Made by a program: the position numbers and the translations under genes. This document shows, piece by piece, positions 55,588 to 63,014 of a DNA stretch of 64,000 bases. The first letter of the stretch is position 1; every line of letters begins with the position of its first letter. The notes below the pieces were generated by a model. The model did not search any database and was not told the origin of the DNA. It saw nothing but the letters and a program-made list of their open reading frames with translations. Origin of the DNA: an uncultured Alphaproteobacteria bacterium (lineage in GTDB: Bacteria; Pseudomonadota; Alphaproteobacteria; VGEJ01); the NCBI GenBank assembly GCA_913041535.1, contig CAJWJK010000006.1, forward strand, positions 1 to 64,000, in the 5' to 3' direction.

Positions 55588-55645
55588 CCAGCTATCGTTG
55601 GAACGTTTTCTGTAATCGTTACCTGCCACAAGTATTGAGGTAATT

Positions 55646-56584
55646 ATGCGAGCCTTTGTTTTTCCCGGCCAGGGTTCCCAACGTGTCGGTATGGGGCAAG
55701 AACTATCCCTCGCAATCCCAGCCGCTAGGGAAGTTTTTGAAGAGGTAGATGAGGCGTTAAAGCAAAATCTTACTCGTATAATATTCAACGGACCTGAAGA
55801 TGAATTAACCCTGACTGAGAACGCACAACCCGCTTTGTTAGCAGTTAGTATGGCAGTAGTTAGAGCTGTAGAGGCAGAAAGTGGAGTCGCAATTGGTGAA
55901 CTAGGAGACTACGTAGCCGGACACTCGCTGGGTGAATATTCAGCATTGGCATCGGTCGGAGCATTAGGGGTGAGCGATGCGGCCCGATTATTGCAACTCC
56001 GAGGTGCATCTATGCAAAGGGCGGTGGCAGTGGGGGAGGGCGCTATGGCGGCCTTGATTGGTGTAAATATTGATATTGTTGAAAAGATTGTAAAGGACTC
56101 TGCTGGCAAAGATATTTGTAATATTGCAAATGACAATGGACCCGGACAGGTGGTCATTAGCGGCCATAGTGAGGCTGTGGAGAGGGCTATAAAGTTATCG
56201 ATAGAACGCGGAGCACGACGAGCAATTTTACTGCCAGTAAGCGCTCCTTTTCACTGTAGCCTTATGTCACCAGCGGCAGAGGAAATGATCGAGGCACTAG
56301 AGTCGGTAATAGTTTCGACGCCGGCAATTCCTCTTGTATCAAACGTTCACGCCAAGGACGAAAGTGAGCCAAGCGTCATTCGCACTAATCTTATCGAGCA
56401 GGTGACTTCAATGGTTCGTTGGCGCGAAAGCGTGCTATTTATGCGTAAAAAAGGGGTTTATAACCTTATTGAGATTGGTAGCGGCAATACTCTTAGTGGT
56501 ATTAACCGCCGCATAGATAGTGAGCTTACTGTTATGTCTGTTAGCACGCCAGAAATGATAGAGGAGTTCCTTAAGAAGCTATAG
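55646..56584 (+). CDS. fabD: Malonyl-CoA:ACP transacylase
   Basis: FabD moves malonyl from CoA to acyl carrier protein, starting fatty-acid elongation. The 312-residue protein has FPGQGSQRVGMG (6-17), the nucleophile Ser94 in GHSLGEYSAL, and the catalytic His in PVSAPFHCSLM (about 197-207). GAGG lies six bases before the ATG. It heads the fab cluster fabD-fabG-MBL-acpP-fabF-mltG and is divergent from rpsF, the standard alphaproteobacterial layout. Confidence 0.96.
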   Translation: MRAFVFPGQGSQRVGMGQELSLAIPAAREVFEEVDEALKQNLTRIIFNGPEDELTLTENAQPALLAVSMAVVRAVEAESGVAIGELGDYVAGHSLGEYSALASVGALGVSDAARLLQLRGASMQRAVAVGEGAMAALIGVNIDIVEKIVKDSAGKDICNIANDNGPGQVVISGHSEAVERAIKLSIERGARRAILLPVSAPFHCSLMSPAAEEMIEALESVIVSTPAIPLVSNVHAKDESEPSVIRTNLIEQVTSMVRWRESVLFMRKKGVYNLIEIGSGNTLSGINRRIDSELTVMSVSTPEMIEEFLKKL

Positions 56585-56619
56585 TTAACAATTGTTTTAC
56601 CAAGATATCGAGGATGAGA

Positions 56620-57357
56620 ATGTTTGATCTTTCTGGAAAATTTGCATTGTTAACCGGTGCTACTGGAGGACTCGGTATTGATATTGCGCGAGCACTCCAT
56701 AACGCTGGAGCTGACGTTGCTATAACGGGAACACGTAAAGAGGCGCTCATTGAATTAGCCGCGGATCTTGGTAAGGGCGTTCATCCATTCCAATGTAATC
56801 TTTCTAGTAAAGAGGACACGCTGTCCCTTGTTAAACAAGCGGATTCTGTTATGGGTCGCATCGATATACTTGTAAATAATGCAGGAGTTACAAGAGACCA
56901 GCTTGCAGTGCGACAGGGTGATGAGGATTGGGATAAGGTTATTGATACTAACCTTACTGCCGCTTTTAGGCTTTCGCGTGCCGTTTTACGCGGCATGATT
57001 CGCAGACGCTGGGGGCGGCTAATTAATGTTTCCTCTATAGTTGGTGTAACTGGTAATCCTGGTCAGGCCAATTATGCAGCCTCCAAAGCAGGACTCATAG
57101 GAATGTCAAAAGCCATTGCTCAGGAGGTAGCTGCTCGCGGTATAACCGTAAACTGCATTGCACCAGGTTTTATTGCTACACCCATGACCGATGCTTTAGA
57201 CGATGCGCAGAGAGATTCTTTGTTAAGCCGAATACCATGTGGCAAATTGGGGCAGGCAAGTGATGTTTCGGCTGGAGTTGTTTATCTTGCAAGCGAAGAC
57301 GCATCGTATATCACCGGTCATACTTTGCACATCAATGGTGGCATGGTGATGCCCTAA
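56620..57357 (+). CDS. fabG: 3-oxoacyl-ACP reductase
   Basis: FabG reduces 3-oxoacyl-ACP with NADPH. From the ATG at 56620, with GAGG six bases upstream, the protein has the canonical 245 residues; an ATG six bases earlier sits too close to GAGG. Motifs are TGATGGLGI (12-20), NNAGVTRDQL (about 86-95), catalytic Ser in VSSIVG and YAASK (about 152-156), with the FabG-specific AQEVAARGITVNCIAPGFI. Its active site is complete, in contrast to the SDR at 16439. Confidence 0.95.
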   Translation: MFDLSGKFALLTGATGGLGIDIARALHNAGADVAITGTRKEALIELAADLGKGVHPFQCNLSSKEDTLSLVKQADSVMGRIDILVNNAGVTRDQLAVRQGDEDWDKVIDTNLTAAFRLSRAVLRGMIRRRWGRLINVSSIVGVTGNPGQANYAASKAGLIGMSKAIAQEVAARGITVNCIAPGFIATPMTDALDDAQRDSLLSRIPCGKLGQASDVSAGVVYLASEDASYITGHTLHINGGMVMP

Positions 57358-57371
57358 CAAATGACGGACTT

Positions 57372-58232
57372 ATGTTAATTGGTGATGCACGCCTTTTTCG
57401 TATTCACGAAACGATGATTCGGAACATCAAACCTGCTGAATTTTTCCCGAAGTACAATGCAAAGGTATTTCAGGCCCACATGGAAGACTTAGGCCCTCTA
57501 CACTATGACAGGAGGCAAGATGCGCTGCTTCTCAGCATACATAGCTGGTTAGTTCGTACAGATCATCATCTGATATTGATCGACTCGTGCATTGGTAACG
57601 AAAAAGATCGTATGCCACGCACTCATTGGCATCTACTCAATACTCCATTTCTCGATAACATGCGAACCTTTGGCGTGGAGCCAAGTGATATTGATTTCGT
57701 GATGTGTACGCATATGCATGCAGATCATATCGGCTGGAACACAGTGACCTCTGATGGCCGTTGGGTGCCTACATTTCCGAATGCACGTTACCTCTTCGGC
57801 AAAATTGAATATGACTACTGGCTCAAAAACCCCTCCAAAGATAGAGTGCTTCGCAATGCTTTCGAAGATAGTGTTCTTCCAGTTGTGTCTTCTGGTCAAG
57901 CGGAGTTTATTGAAGATGGCTTCGAGCTCGATGAGCAATGCATAATTCGTCTTCTGCCAGGACATACTCCTGGAAATTTAGCCGTTTTTATCAAATCTCA
58001 AGAAGCCGAGGTTGTGTTTTCTGGGGACATTGTGCACCACCCCGTACAGATTTATGAGCCAGATTGGAGTACTAGTGCCTGTACTGACCCTTGTTCTGCT
58101 GCTTCAAGCCGCTTTAAAGTATTAGATTATTGTGTCCAAAATGAAAGTTTACTTATTCCGGCACATTTCTGCCCGCCCCATGCTGGCTTTGTACGTAGGG
58201 TAGATGGTCACTTCGTTTTTGAATGGATTTGA
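57372..58232 (+). CDS. Metallo-beta-lactamase-fold hydrolase inside the fab cluster
   Basis: This is a 286-residue MBL-fold metallohydrolase with a complete metal-binding set: H114-M-H116-A-D118-H119 in CTHMHADHIGW, a His in LPGHTPGN, an Asp in FSGDIVHHP and a His in PAHFCPPHAG. The family includes lactonases, thioesterase-like and phosphoesterase enzymes, and sequence alone does not choose between them. It starts 14 bases after fabG and precedes acpP by 143 bases that hold a candidate promoter, so it is probably co-transcribed with fabG. A role on acyl-ACP or an acyl lactone would fit the location but is inference. Confidence 0.88.
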   Translation: MLIGDARLFRIHETMIRNIKPAEFFPKYNAKVFQAHMEDLGPLHYDRRQDALLLSIHSWLVRTDHHLILIDSCIGNEKDRMPRTHWHLLNTPFLDNMRTFGVEPSDIDFVMCTHMHADHIGWNTVTSDGRWVPTFPNARYLFGKIEYDYWLKNPSKDRVLRNAFEDSVLPVVSSGQAEFIEDGFELDEQCIIRLLPGHTPGNLAVFIKSQEAEVVFSGDIVHHPVQIYEPDWSTSACTDPCSAASSRFKVLDYCVQNESLLIPAHFCPPHAGFVRRVDGHFVFEWI

Positions 58233-58244
58233 CGGTTGATGCAA

Positions 58245-58273
58245 TTGGCGTGTCTGGTCAAGATAAGTATATT
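58245..58273 (+). promoter_or_regulatory. Candidate acpP promoter
   Basis: TTGGCG (58245-58250) and TATATT (58268-58273) are separated by exactly 17 bases, giving a leader of about 95 bases before acpP. ACP is needed in large amounts, so a separate promoter here is plausible. Confidence 0.45.
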
Positions 58274-58375
58274 GTGTTACATGCGGCATTCTGGCCATTC
58301 GAACTAAAGTCGGATATTCATACCCCAAAGTGAGGGCAAGAAAACTACCGTAACAATGAACTCAAGGGACTTCTC

Positions 58376-58621
58376 ATGAGCGATAGTACTACCGCAGAGC
58401 GGGTAAAGAAAATTGTCATTGAGCACTTAGGTGTAGATCAAGATAAAGTTACAGAAACTTCGAGCTTTATTGATGACCTCGGTGCTGACAGCCTCGATAC
58501 AGTCGAACTCGTTATGGCTTTTGAGGAGGAGTTTGGGTGCGAAATTCCAGACGAGGCCGCAGAAAATATTTCTACAGTGAAAGATGCTATTGGCTATATA
58601 GAACAGCATATTGGCCAATAA
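58376..58621 (+). CDS. acpP: Acyl carrier protein
   Basis: ACP carries growing acyl chains on a 4'-phosphopantetheine arm. The 81-residue acidic protein has the attachment serine S39 in [19 protein letters not shown] and the helix-bundle pattern of bacterial AcpP, including [19 protein letters not shown]. It has its usual place before fabF, but an MBL hydrolase gene intervenes between it and fabG. It is also expected to serve lipid A, biotin and lipoate synthesis. Confidence 0.97.
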   Translation: MSDSTTAERVKKIVIEHLGVDQDKVTETSSFIDDLGADSLDTVELVMAFEEEFGCEIPDEAAENISTVKDAIGYIEQHIGQ

Positions 58622-58712
58622 GCATTTTCTTTGGAAATCAGACGACGGGGTTTTCTGAGTTGGTCTATAAGGATTTGCGTCGATTTTTAATACCCTTAGT
58701 GGGTTGCAGATT

Positions 58713-59972
58713 ATGAAGCGTGTTGCAATCACTGGCATGGGGCTGATCAGTCCTCTCGGTTGCGGCGTGGGGATTACGTGGGAACGCCTGATACGGGGTG
58801 AGTCTGGCGCTGCGAAGATTAAAAACTTTGAAGTGTCCGACTTATCTACTCAGATAGCATGTCAAGTCCCTCGCGGCGACGGTTCCCATGACTTTCGGCC
58901 TGAAGATTATGTTTCAGTCAAGGACCGTAAGAAGATGGATGATTTTATCATCTACGGTATCGCAGCTGCAGTTGAAGCTGTAAATGATTCAGGATGGGTA
59001 CCTCAATCTCGAAAAGAATCTACCCGTACTGGGGTGTTGATTGGTTCAGGAATTGGCGGCCTGCCTCTTATAGAAAAGGGATCAATACATGTGCATGAGA
59101 ACGGGCCTCGGCACATTAGCCCGTTTCTTATTCCGGCCAGCCTAATTAATCTTATATCTGGTCACGTTTCTATGCGCTTTAAGTTTCGAGGGCCGAATCA
59201 TGCAGTTGTCACAGCATGTTCCACTGGTGCTCATGCCATTGGGGACGCCTCTCGATTGATTCAATTTGGGGATGCCGATGTAATGCTGGCGGGAGGCGCA
59301 GAAGCAGCTATATGTCGACTAGGCGTAGCAGGTTTCGGTGCCGCCCGTGCGCTGTCTACCAATTTTAACGAGTCCCCCACCCTGGCGTCACGCCCTTGGG
59401 ATCGTGATCGTGATGGTTTTGTCATGGGCGAGGGGGCAGGCGTCCTAGTTCTAGAAGAATTGGAACACGCAAAGCGACGAGGAGCAAAGATTTACGCAGA
59501 AGTTAAAGGATACGGCCTTTCAGGCGATGCATACCATATTACTGCGCCGGAACCGGATGGAGATGGGGCGTTAAGGTCGATGAAGTCTGCTCTGAAAAAT
59601 GCTGGTCTGGATGTCTCCGAAATTGACTATATCAATGCCCACGGCACCTCAACTCCTCGCGGCGATGAAATTGAACACGGCGCGGTAAAGACACTGTTTG
59701 GGGACAATGCATACAACCTTTGTATGTCCTCAACAAAATCAGCAATTGGTCATCTTCTTGGCGCCGCCGGAAGCGTAGAGGCAATTTTTGCGATACTCGC
59801 TATCCATCATGGTGTAGTCCCCCCCACACTTAATCTAGACAACCCCTCTGATGAATGCGATCTCGATCTGGTTCCTCATCAGGCTAAGGAATGTTCTGTA
59901 CAAAATGTATTATCTAACTCATTCGGTTTCGGGGGCACTAACGCTAGTCTGGTGTTTTCTCACCTCACCTAA
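58713..59972 (+). CDS. fabF: 3-oxoacyl-ACP synthase II
   Basis: FabF condenses malonyl-ACP with acyl-ACP. From the ATG at 58713 (MKRVAITGMG) it has 419 residues; a TTG nine bases earlier is possible. The Cys-His-His triad is present: Cys in VTACSTGAHA, His in NAHGTSTPRGD and His in IGHLLGAAGS. The C-terminal SFGFGGTNASL is typical. The mltG ATG follows the stop directly, so the two are co-translated. Confidence 0.96.
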   Translation: MKRVAITGMGLISPLGCGVGITWERLIRGESGAAKIKNFEVSDLSTQIACQVPRGDGSHDFRPEDYVSVKDRKKMDDFIIYGIAAAVEAVNDSGWVPQSRKESTRTGVLIGSGIGGLPLIEKGSIHVHENGPRHISPFLIPASLINLISGHVSMRFKFRGPNHAVVTACSTGAHAIGDASRLIQFGDADVMLAGGAEAAICRLGVAGFGAARALSTNFNESPTLASRPWDRDRDGFVMGEGAGVLVLEELEHAKRRGAKIYAEVKGYGLSGDAYHITAPEPDGDGALRSMKSALKNAGLDVSEIDYINAHGTSTPRGDEIEHGAVKTLFGDNAYNLCMSSTKSAIGHLLGAAGSVEAIFAILAIHHGVVPPTLNLDNPSDECDLDLVPHQAKECSVQNVLSNSFGFGGTNASLVFSHLT

Positions 59973-60974
59973 ATGATGGTGGGCCCAAGGGCCATTGGTT
60001 GGGTTAGTGTAATAATAGCGTGTGCTCTAGTTATAACGCTCATGCTGGTGGGGTGGATGAGCAGCGCGGTCTTACTGCCTGGCTCATCTGGCGACGACAC
60101 GATTATCGTATTTCCTCACGGTAGCTCCATTGGTGATATTGCGCACACACTTGATGAAGCCAAGGTAATTCGTGAATCAAACGCTTTCATTATGTTGGCC
60201 CTCATAACAGGGAAAGCCAAAAAGCTTCGGGCAGGCGAGTATCTATTCACCCACAACACCACTGCGTATGAGGCCTTACGGAAGATCGCTCGAGGGGATG
60301 TATTTGTTCGGCGTCTCACGATAGCAGAAGGACTCTCTACTCGAGAAGTCATTGATAAGGTTTCAGCTGCCTATGGTTTAGATGGCAATGCGGGTAAGGC
60401 CTCGGAAGGGACATTACTTCCAGAGACTTATTATTATACCTTTGGAGATAGCAGAAGTGCTCTAGTCGAACGCATGCGAGCCGACATGACTAACCTTTTG
60501 GATCAATTATGGCAGCAAAGGTCTACTGGATTACCTTTTTCATCCTCAGGAGAGGCGTTAATACTTGCCTCCATAGTTGAGAAAGAAACAGCAATAAGTG
60601 AGGAACGCGCACATATTGCCGGAGTATTTATCAACCGATTAAGTAGAGGTATGAGACTTCAGTCGGATGTTACGGTGGCTTACGCTATTCGGAAAAATGG
60701 AGAGCTATTAGAGAGAAAATTGACTAGAGATGATCTGTCGTTTGAAAGCCCATACAACACGTACCTTATTAAAGGATTGCCGCCGTCACCAATCGCCAAC
60801 CCTGGCCGCGCATCTATTTCCGCAGTGCTTAACCCGTTAGAGACTGATGATCTGTATTTCGTCGCTGATGGCAAGGGAGGACATCGTTTTGCCAACACGC
60901 TCAAAGAACACAATAATAATGTTCGTTTATATAGAATGGAACAGAGGTCTTCCTCATCCGGCAGCGTTAAATAG
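59973..60974 (+). CDS. mltG: Endolytic murein transglycosylase MltG
   Basis: MltG cleaves nascent glycan strands, setting chain length; it is anchored in the inner membrane. The 333-residue protein has one membrane segment (about 9-30), a LysM-like subdomain (about 43-100, GSSIGDIAHTLDEAKVI) and the YceG catalytic domain with EGTLLPETYYY (about 144-154), the catalytic Glu in ASIVEKET (about 198-205) and SPYNTYLIKGLPPSPIANPG. It directly follows fabF, as in many proteobacteria. In alphaproteobacteria yicC-gmk usually come next; here a glyoxalase does. Confidence 0.95.
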   Translation: MMVGPRAIGWVSVIIACALVITLMLVGWMSSAVLLPGSSGDDTIIVFPHGSSIGDIAHTLDEAKVIRESNAFIMLALITGKAKKLRAGEYLFTHNTTAYEALRKIARGDVFVRRLTIAEGLSTREVIDKVSAAYGLDGNAGKASEGTLLPETYYYTFGDSRSALVERMRADMTNLLDQLWQQRSTGLPFSSSGEALILASIVEKETAISEERAHIAGVFINRLSRGMRLQSDVTVAYAIRKNGELLERKLTRDDLSFESPYNTYLIKGLPPSPIANPGRASISAVLNPLETDDLYFVADGKGGHRFANTLKEHNNNVRLYRMEQRSSSSGSVK

Positions 60975-61043
60975 TAATGTTGGCGTAGGCTGTGATAATG
61001 GCAATTATTCTCATTTGACAATGATGTATGTTGGGAAAAAATA

Positions 61044-61454
61044 ATGACTGAAGATGACCGTTTTAAATTTTTGCACACCATGATTCGTGTTCGGGACCTA
61101 GATACGTCACTTGATTTTTACCTACGTTTACTTGGAATGAAACTCTTGCGTAGAGCTGAGTTTCCAGATGGTCGATTTACCAACTGTTTTATCGGTTACG
61201 GCGATGAAGCAAGCAATACAGTTATGGAACTTACTTATAACTGGGACCAAAACGATCCTTATGAACATGGGAATGGATATGGCCATATAGCTCTCGGCGT
61301 CTCTGATATATACGATACTTGCGAAAAATTAAAATCCGAGGGTGTCAACATACCCCGTCCACCCGGCCCCATGTTACACGGCACCACTGTAATTGCTTTT
61401 ATTGAGGACCCTGATGGATACAAAATTGAGTTGATCGAAATTGATAGCAGGTAG
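61044..61454 (+). CDS. gloA: Lactoylglutathione lyase (glyoxalase I)
   Basis: GloA isomerises the methylglyoxal-glutathione adduct to lactoylglutathione. The 136-residue protein contains two VOC half-modules with the expected metal ligands: His in FLHTMIRVRDL (about 9-19), Glu in VMELTYNWD (about 59-67), His in GYGHIALGVSD (about 77-87) and Glu in KIELIEID (about 126-133). FYLRLLGMKLLRR is typical of the Ni-dependent class. A glyoxalase II partner is not identified, although two MBL-fold hydrolases lie nearby; neither shows glyoxalase II-specific motifs. Confidence 0.95.
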   Translation: MTEDDRFKFLHTMIRVRDLDTSLDFYLRLLGMKLLRRAEFPDGRFTNCFIGYGDEASNTVMELTYNWDQNDPYEHGNGYGHIALGVSDIYDTCEKLKSEGVNIPRPPGPMLHGTTVIAFIEDPDGYKIELIEIDSR

Positions 61455-61568
61455 AAAATACAGCAGGCGGTGGAGCAATTTAGTTAACTTTTCTTATGTG
61501 GTGACTCCATACGAGAATGGGGTGGTCGTAGGCACACGAACGGAGGCGCTTTAATTTCGCGATCATTC

Positions 61569-61820
61569 ATGAAACCAACGCAAGCGCAGAGGCGCTACCT
61601 TAGGGGTGGGCTTATACAGCCTGGAGGCAAGCTGCCATTGTTTGATAAAAATGGTCAGGAGATTAACAAACAAACAGTTCGTTCGTGTATACGTCGTGGG
61701 TGGGCAGAGCCTTGGTTTAATAACCCTCTGAAGCCGGACTGGTTAGTATGTCGTCTCACCAATAAGGGCCGCTCTATTTTAGCATCACAAACAGAGCTAA
61801 TTGGTGATCAAACAAAGTAG
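61569..61820 (+). CDS. Small hypothetical protein, possibly helix-turn-helix like
   Basis: This is an 83-residue basic protein that I cannot assign to a named family. The N-terminus reads MKPTQAQRRYLRGGL and the middle contains KLPLFDKNGQEINKQT and SCIRRGWAEPWFNNPLKPDW. The end, VCRLTNKGRSIL, resembles the wing and last helix of small winged-helix proteins (LTxKGR), so nucleic-acid binding is possible. GGAGG upstream lies rather far (about 25 bases) from the ATG. It lies between gloA and an MBL gene, in a looser part of the window. The coding call rests on its composition and motif. Confidence 0.65.
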   Translation: MKPTQAQRRYLRGGLIQPGGKLPLFDKNGQEINKQTVRSCIRRGWAEPWFNNPLKPDWLVCRLTNKGRSILASQTELIGDQTK

Positions 61821-62048
61821 TAAGTTTCTGAGAAACTAAGATGGTTAGACTGATGCATTGCTGCGCATTCGATATAGTTATTGATATTTATATTGAGAGG
61901 TTTTAAATCAGTTGACGGTTGTTTTTCGAGCCCCACAATAGTACATCGGTGGTGTCCGACGTTTTTTAAACCCAACCAAACGAATGCGAGGCACCCTTGT
62001 TACCAGCATCATTATTAAGTATACGCGTGGCGAGGAGCTGCAAAATAA
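61821..62048. other. Intergenic region before the second MBL gene
   Basis: The 228 bases contain a 6-bp hairpin AGTTTC-TGA-GAAACT (61823-61837) immediately after the preceding stop, with no T-run to make it a standard terminator, and a TTGACG (about 61912) that might be a -35. No gene is seen. Confidence 0.35.
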
Positions 62049-62873
62049 ATGAGTTTTAAAGTAAAATTCTGGGGCGTTCGAGGAAGTATTGCCTGCCCAT
62101 CACCGAGTCATATCACTTTTGGGGGCAACACTAGCTGTATCGAGGTCTCATTAGGTGGAAACAGGATTATTCTGGATGCTGGAACGGGTATTAGAAATTT
62201 GGGGCAGTGGATGCTTAAAAAGGATGTGAAGCATGCTAAAGTCTTAATGTCTCACACCCATTGGGACCACATAAATGGTTTTCCGTTTTTTACACCAGCG
62301 TTTGAAAAGGGCTACCACTTCTCAATAATGGCTGGTCACTTGATTGACTCTGAGGGAATAGAAAAGGTGTTGGCGGGCCAAATGGCACAGCCTACATTTC
62401 CTGTTCCATTGGAAATGATGGATGCGAGACTTGATTACGAAGACTTTAGAGCTGGTGATTCATTCGATTTATGGCAAGGCGTAAAAATTAAAACAGCACC
62501 ACTTAATCACCCGAATGGAGCTACTGGCTACCGCATCGAATACAAGGGCAAATCTCTCGTATATGTTACTGATACCGAGCACATTATAGGTAAGCCCGAC
62601 CAAAACATTCTTGAACTTATAGAGGGTGCTGATTTAGTTATTTACGACTCTACATATACAGATAGTGAATTTGTGGACAAAATAGGGTGGGGCCACTCTA
62701 CTTGGCAGGAGGGTGTCCGACTGTGCCGCGCTGCTAATGCTAAGTCGCTTGCCATTTTTCATCACGATCCTGATCACGAGGATCTCTTCATGGAACGTCT
62801 GGAGAGCGAAGCAAAAGCTAAATGGTCCCAGGCTTTTGTGGCACGCGAACATATGCGCTGTAATCTTGCCTAA
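62049..62873 (+). CDS. MBL-fold metallo-hydrolase (phosphodiesterase / RNase Z-like group)
   Basis: This is a 274-residue MBL-fold protein with the start signature FWGVRGSIACPSPS, FGGNTSCIEV (24-33) and ILDAGTGIRNLG (41-52), typical of a widespread family near RNase Z and cAMP phosphodiesterases. Metal motifs are H69-T-H71-W-D73-H74 in SHTHWDHING, a later His in PLNHPNGATGYRI, an Asp in VYVTDTEH and the C-terminal IFHHDPDHEDL. GAGGAG lies before the ATG. The substrate is unknown; a cyclic-nucleotide or RNA phosphodiester is a family-based guess. It stands alone, 141 bases before korA. Confidence 0.88.
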   Translation: MSFKVKFWGVRGSIACPSPSHITFGGNTSCIEVSLGGNRIILDAGTGIRNLGQWMLKKDVKHAKVLMSHTHWDHINGFPFFTPAFEKGYHFSIMAGHLIDSEGIEKVLAGQMAQPTFPVPLEMMDARLDYEDFRAGDSFDLWQGVKIKTAPLNHPNGATGYRIEYKGKSLVYVTDTEHIIGKPDQNILELIEGADLVIYDSTYTDSEFVDKIGWGHSTWQEGVRLCRAANAKSLAIFHHDPDHEDLFMERLESEAKAKWSQAFVAREHMRCNLA

Positions 62874-63014
62874 TTTGTGGTGAGAGTTGTCTACGGCGGG
62901 CAATCGATATACCAAATAGTGGACTAATTAAAGAATATTTCTAAAGCTTGTTTTCGAAGCTGTTAGGGTATTTACTTGTGTTCAAATAGTTGGCTGTTGG
63001 GCCCCGGTAATTAA

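Noticed and set aside
61000-63014. Possible accessory or defence island in the less dense region near gloA
   Set aside because: Genes are a glyoxalase, a small unknown protein and a common MBL hydrolase; there is no integrase, transposase, toxin-antitoxin pair or flanking repeat.
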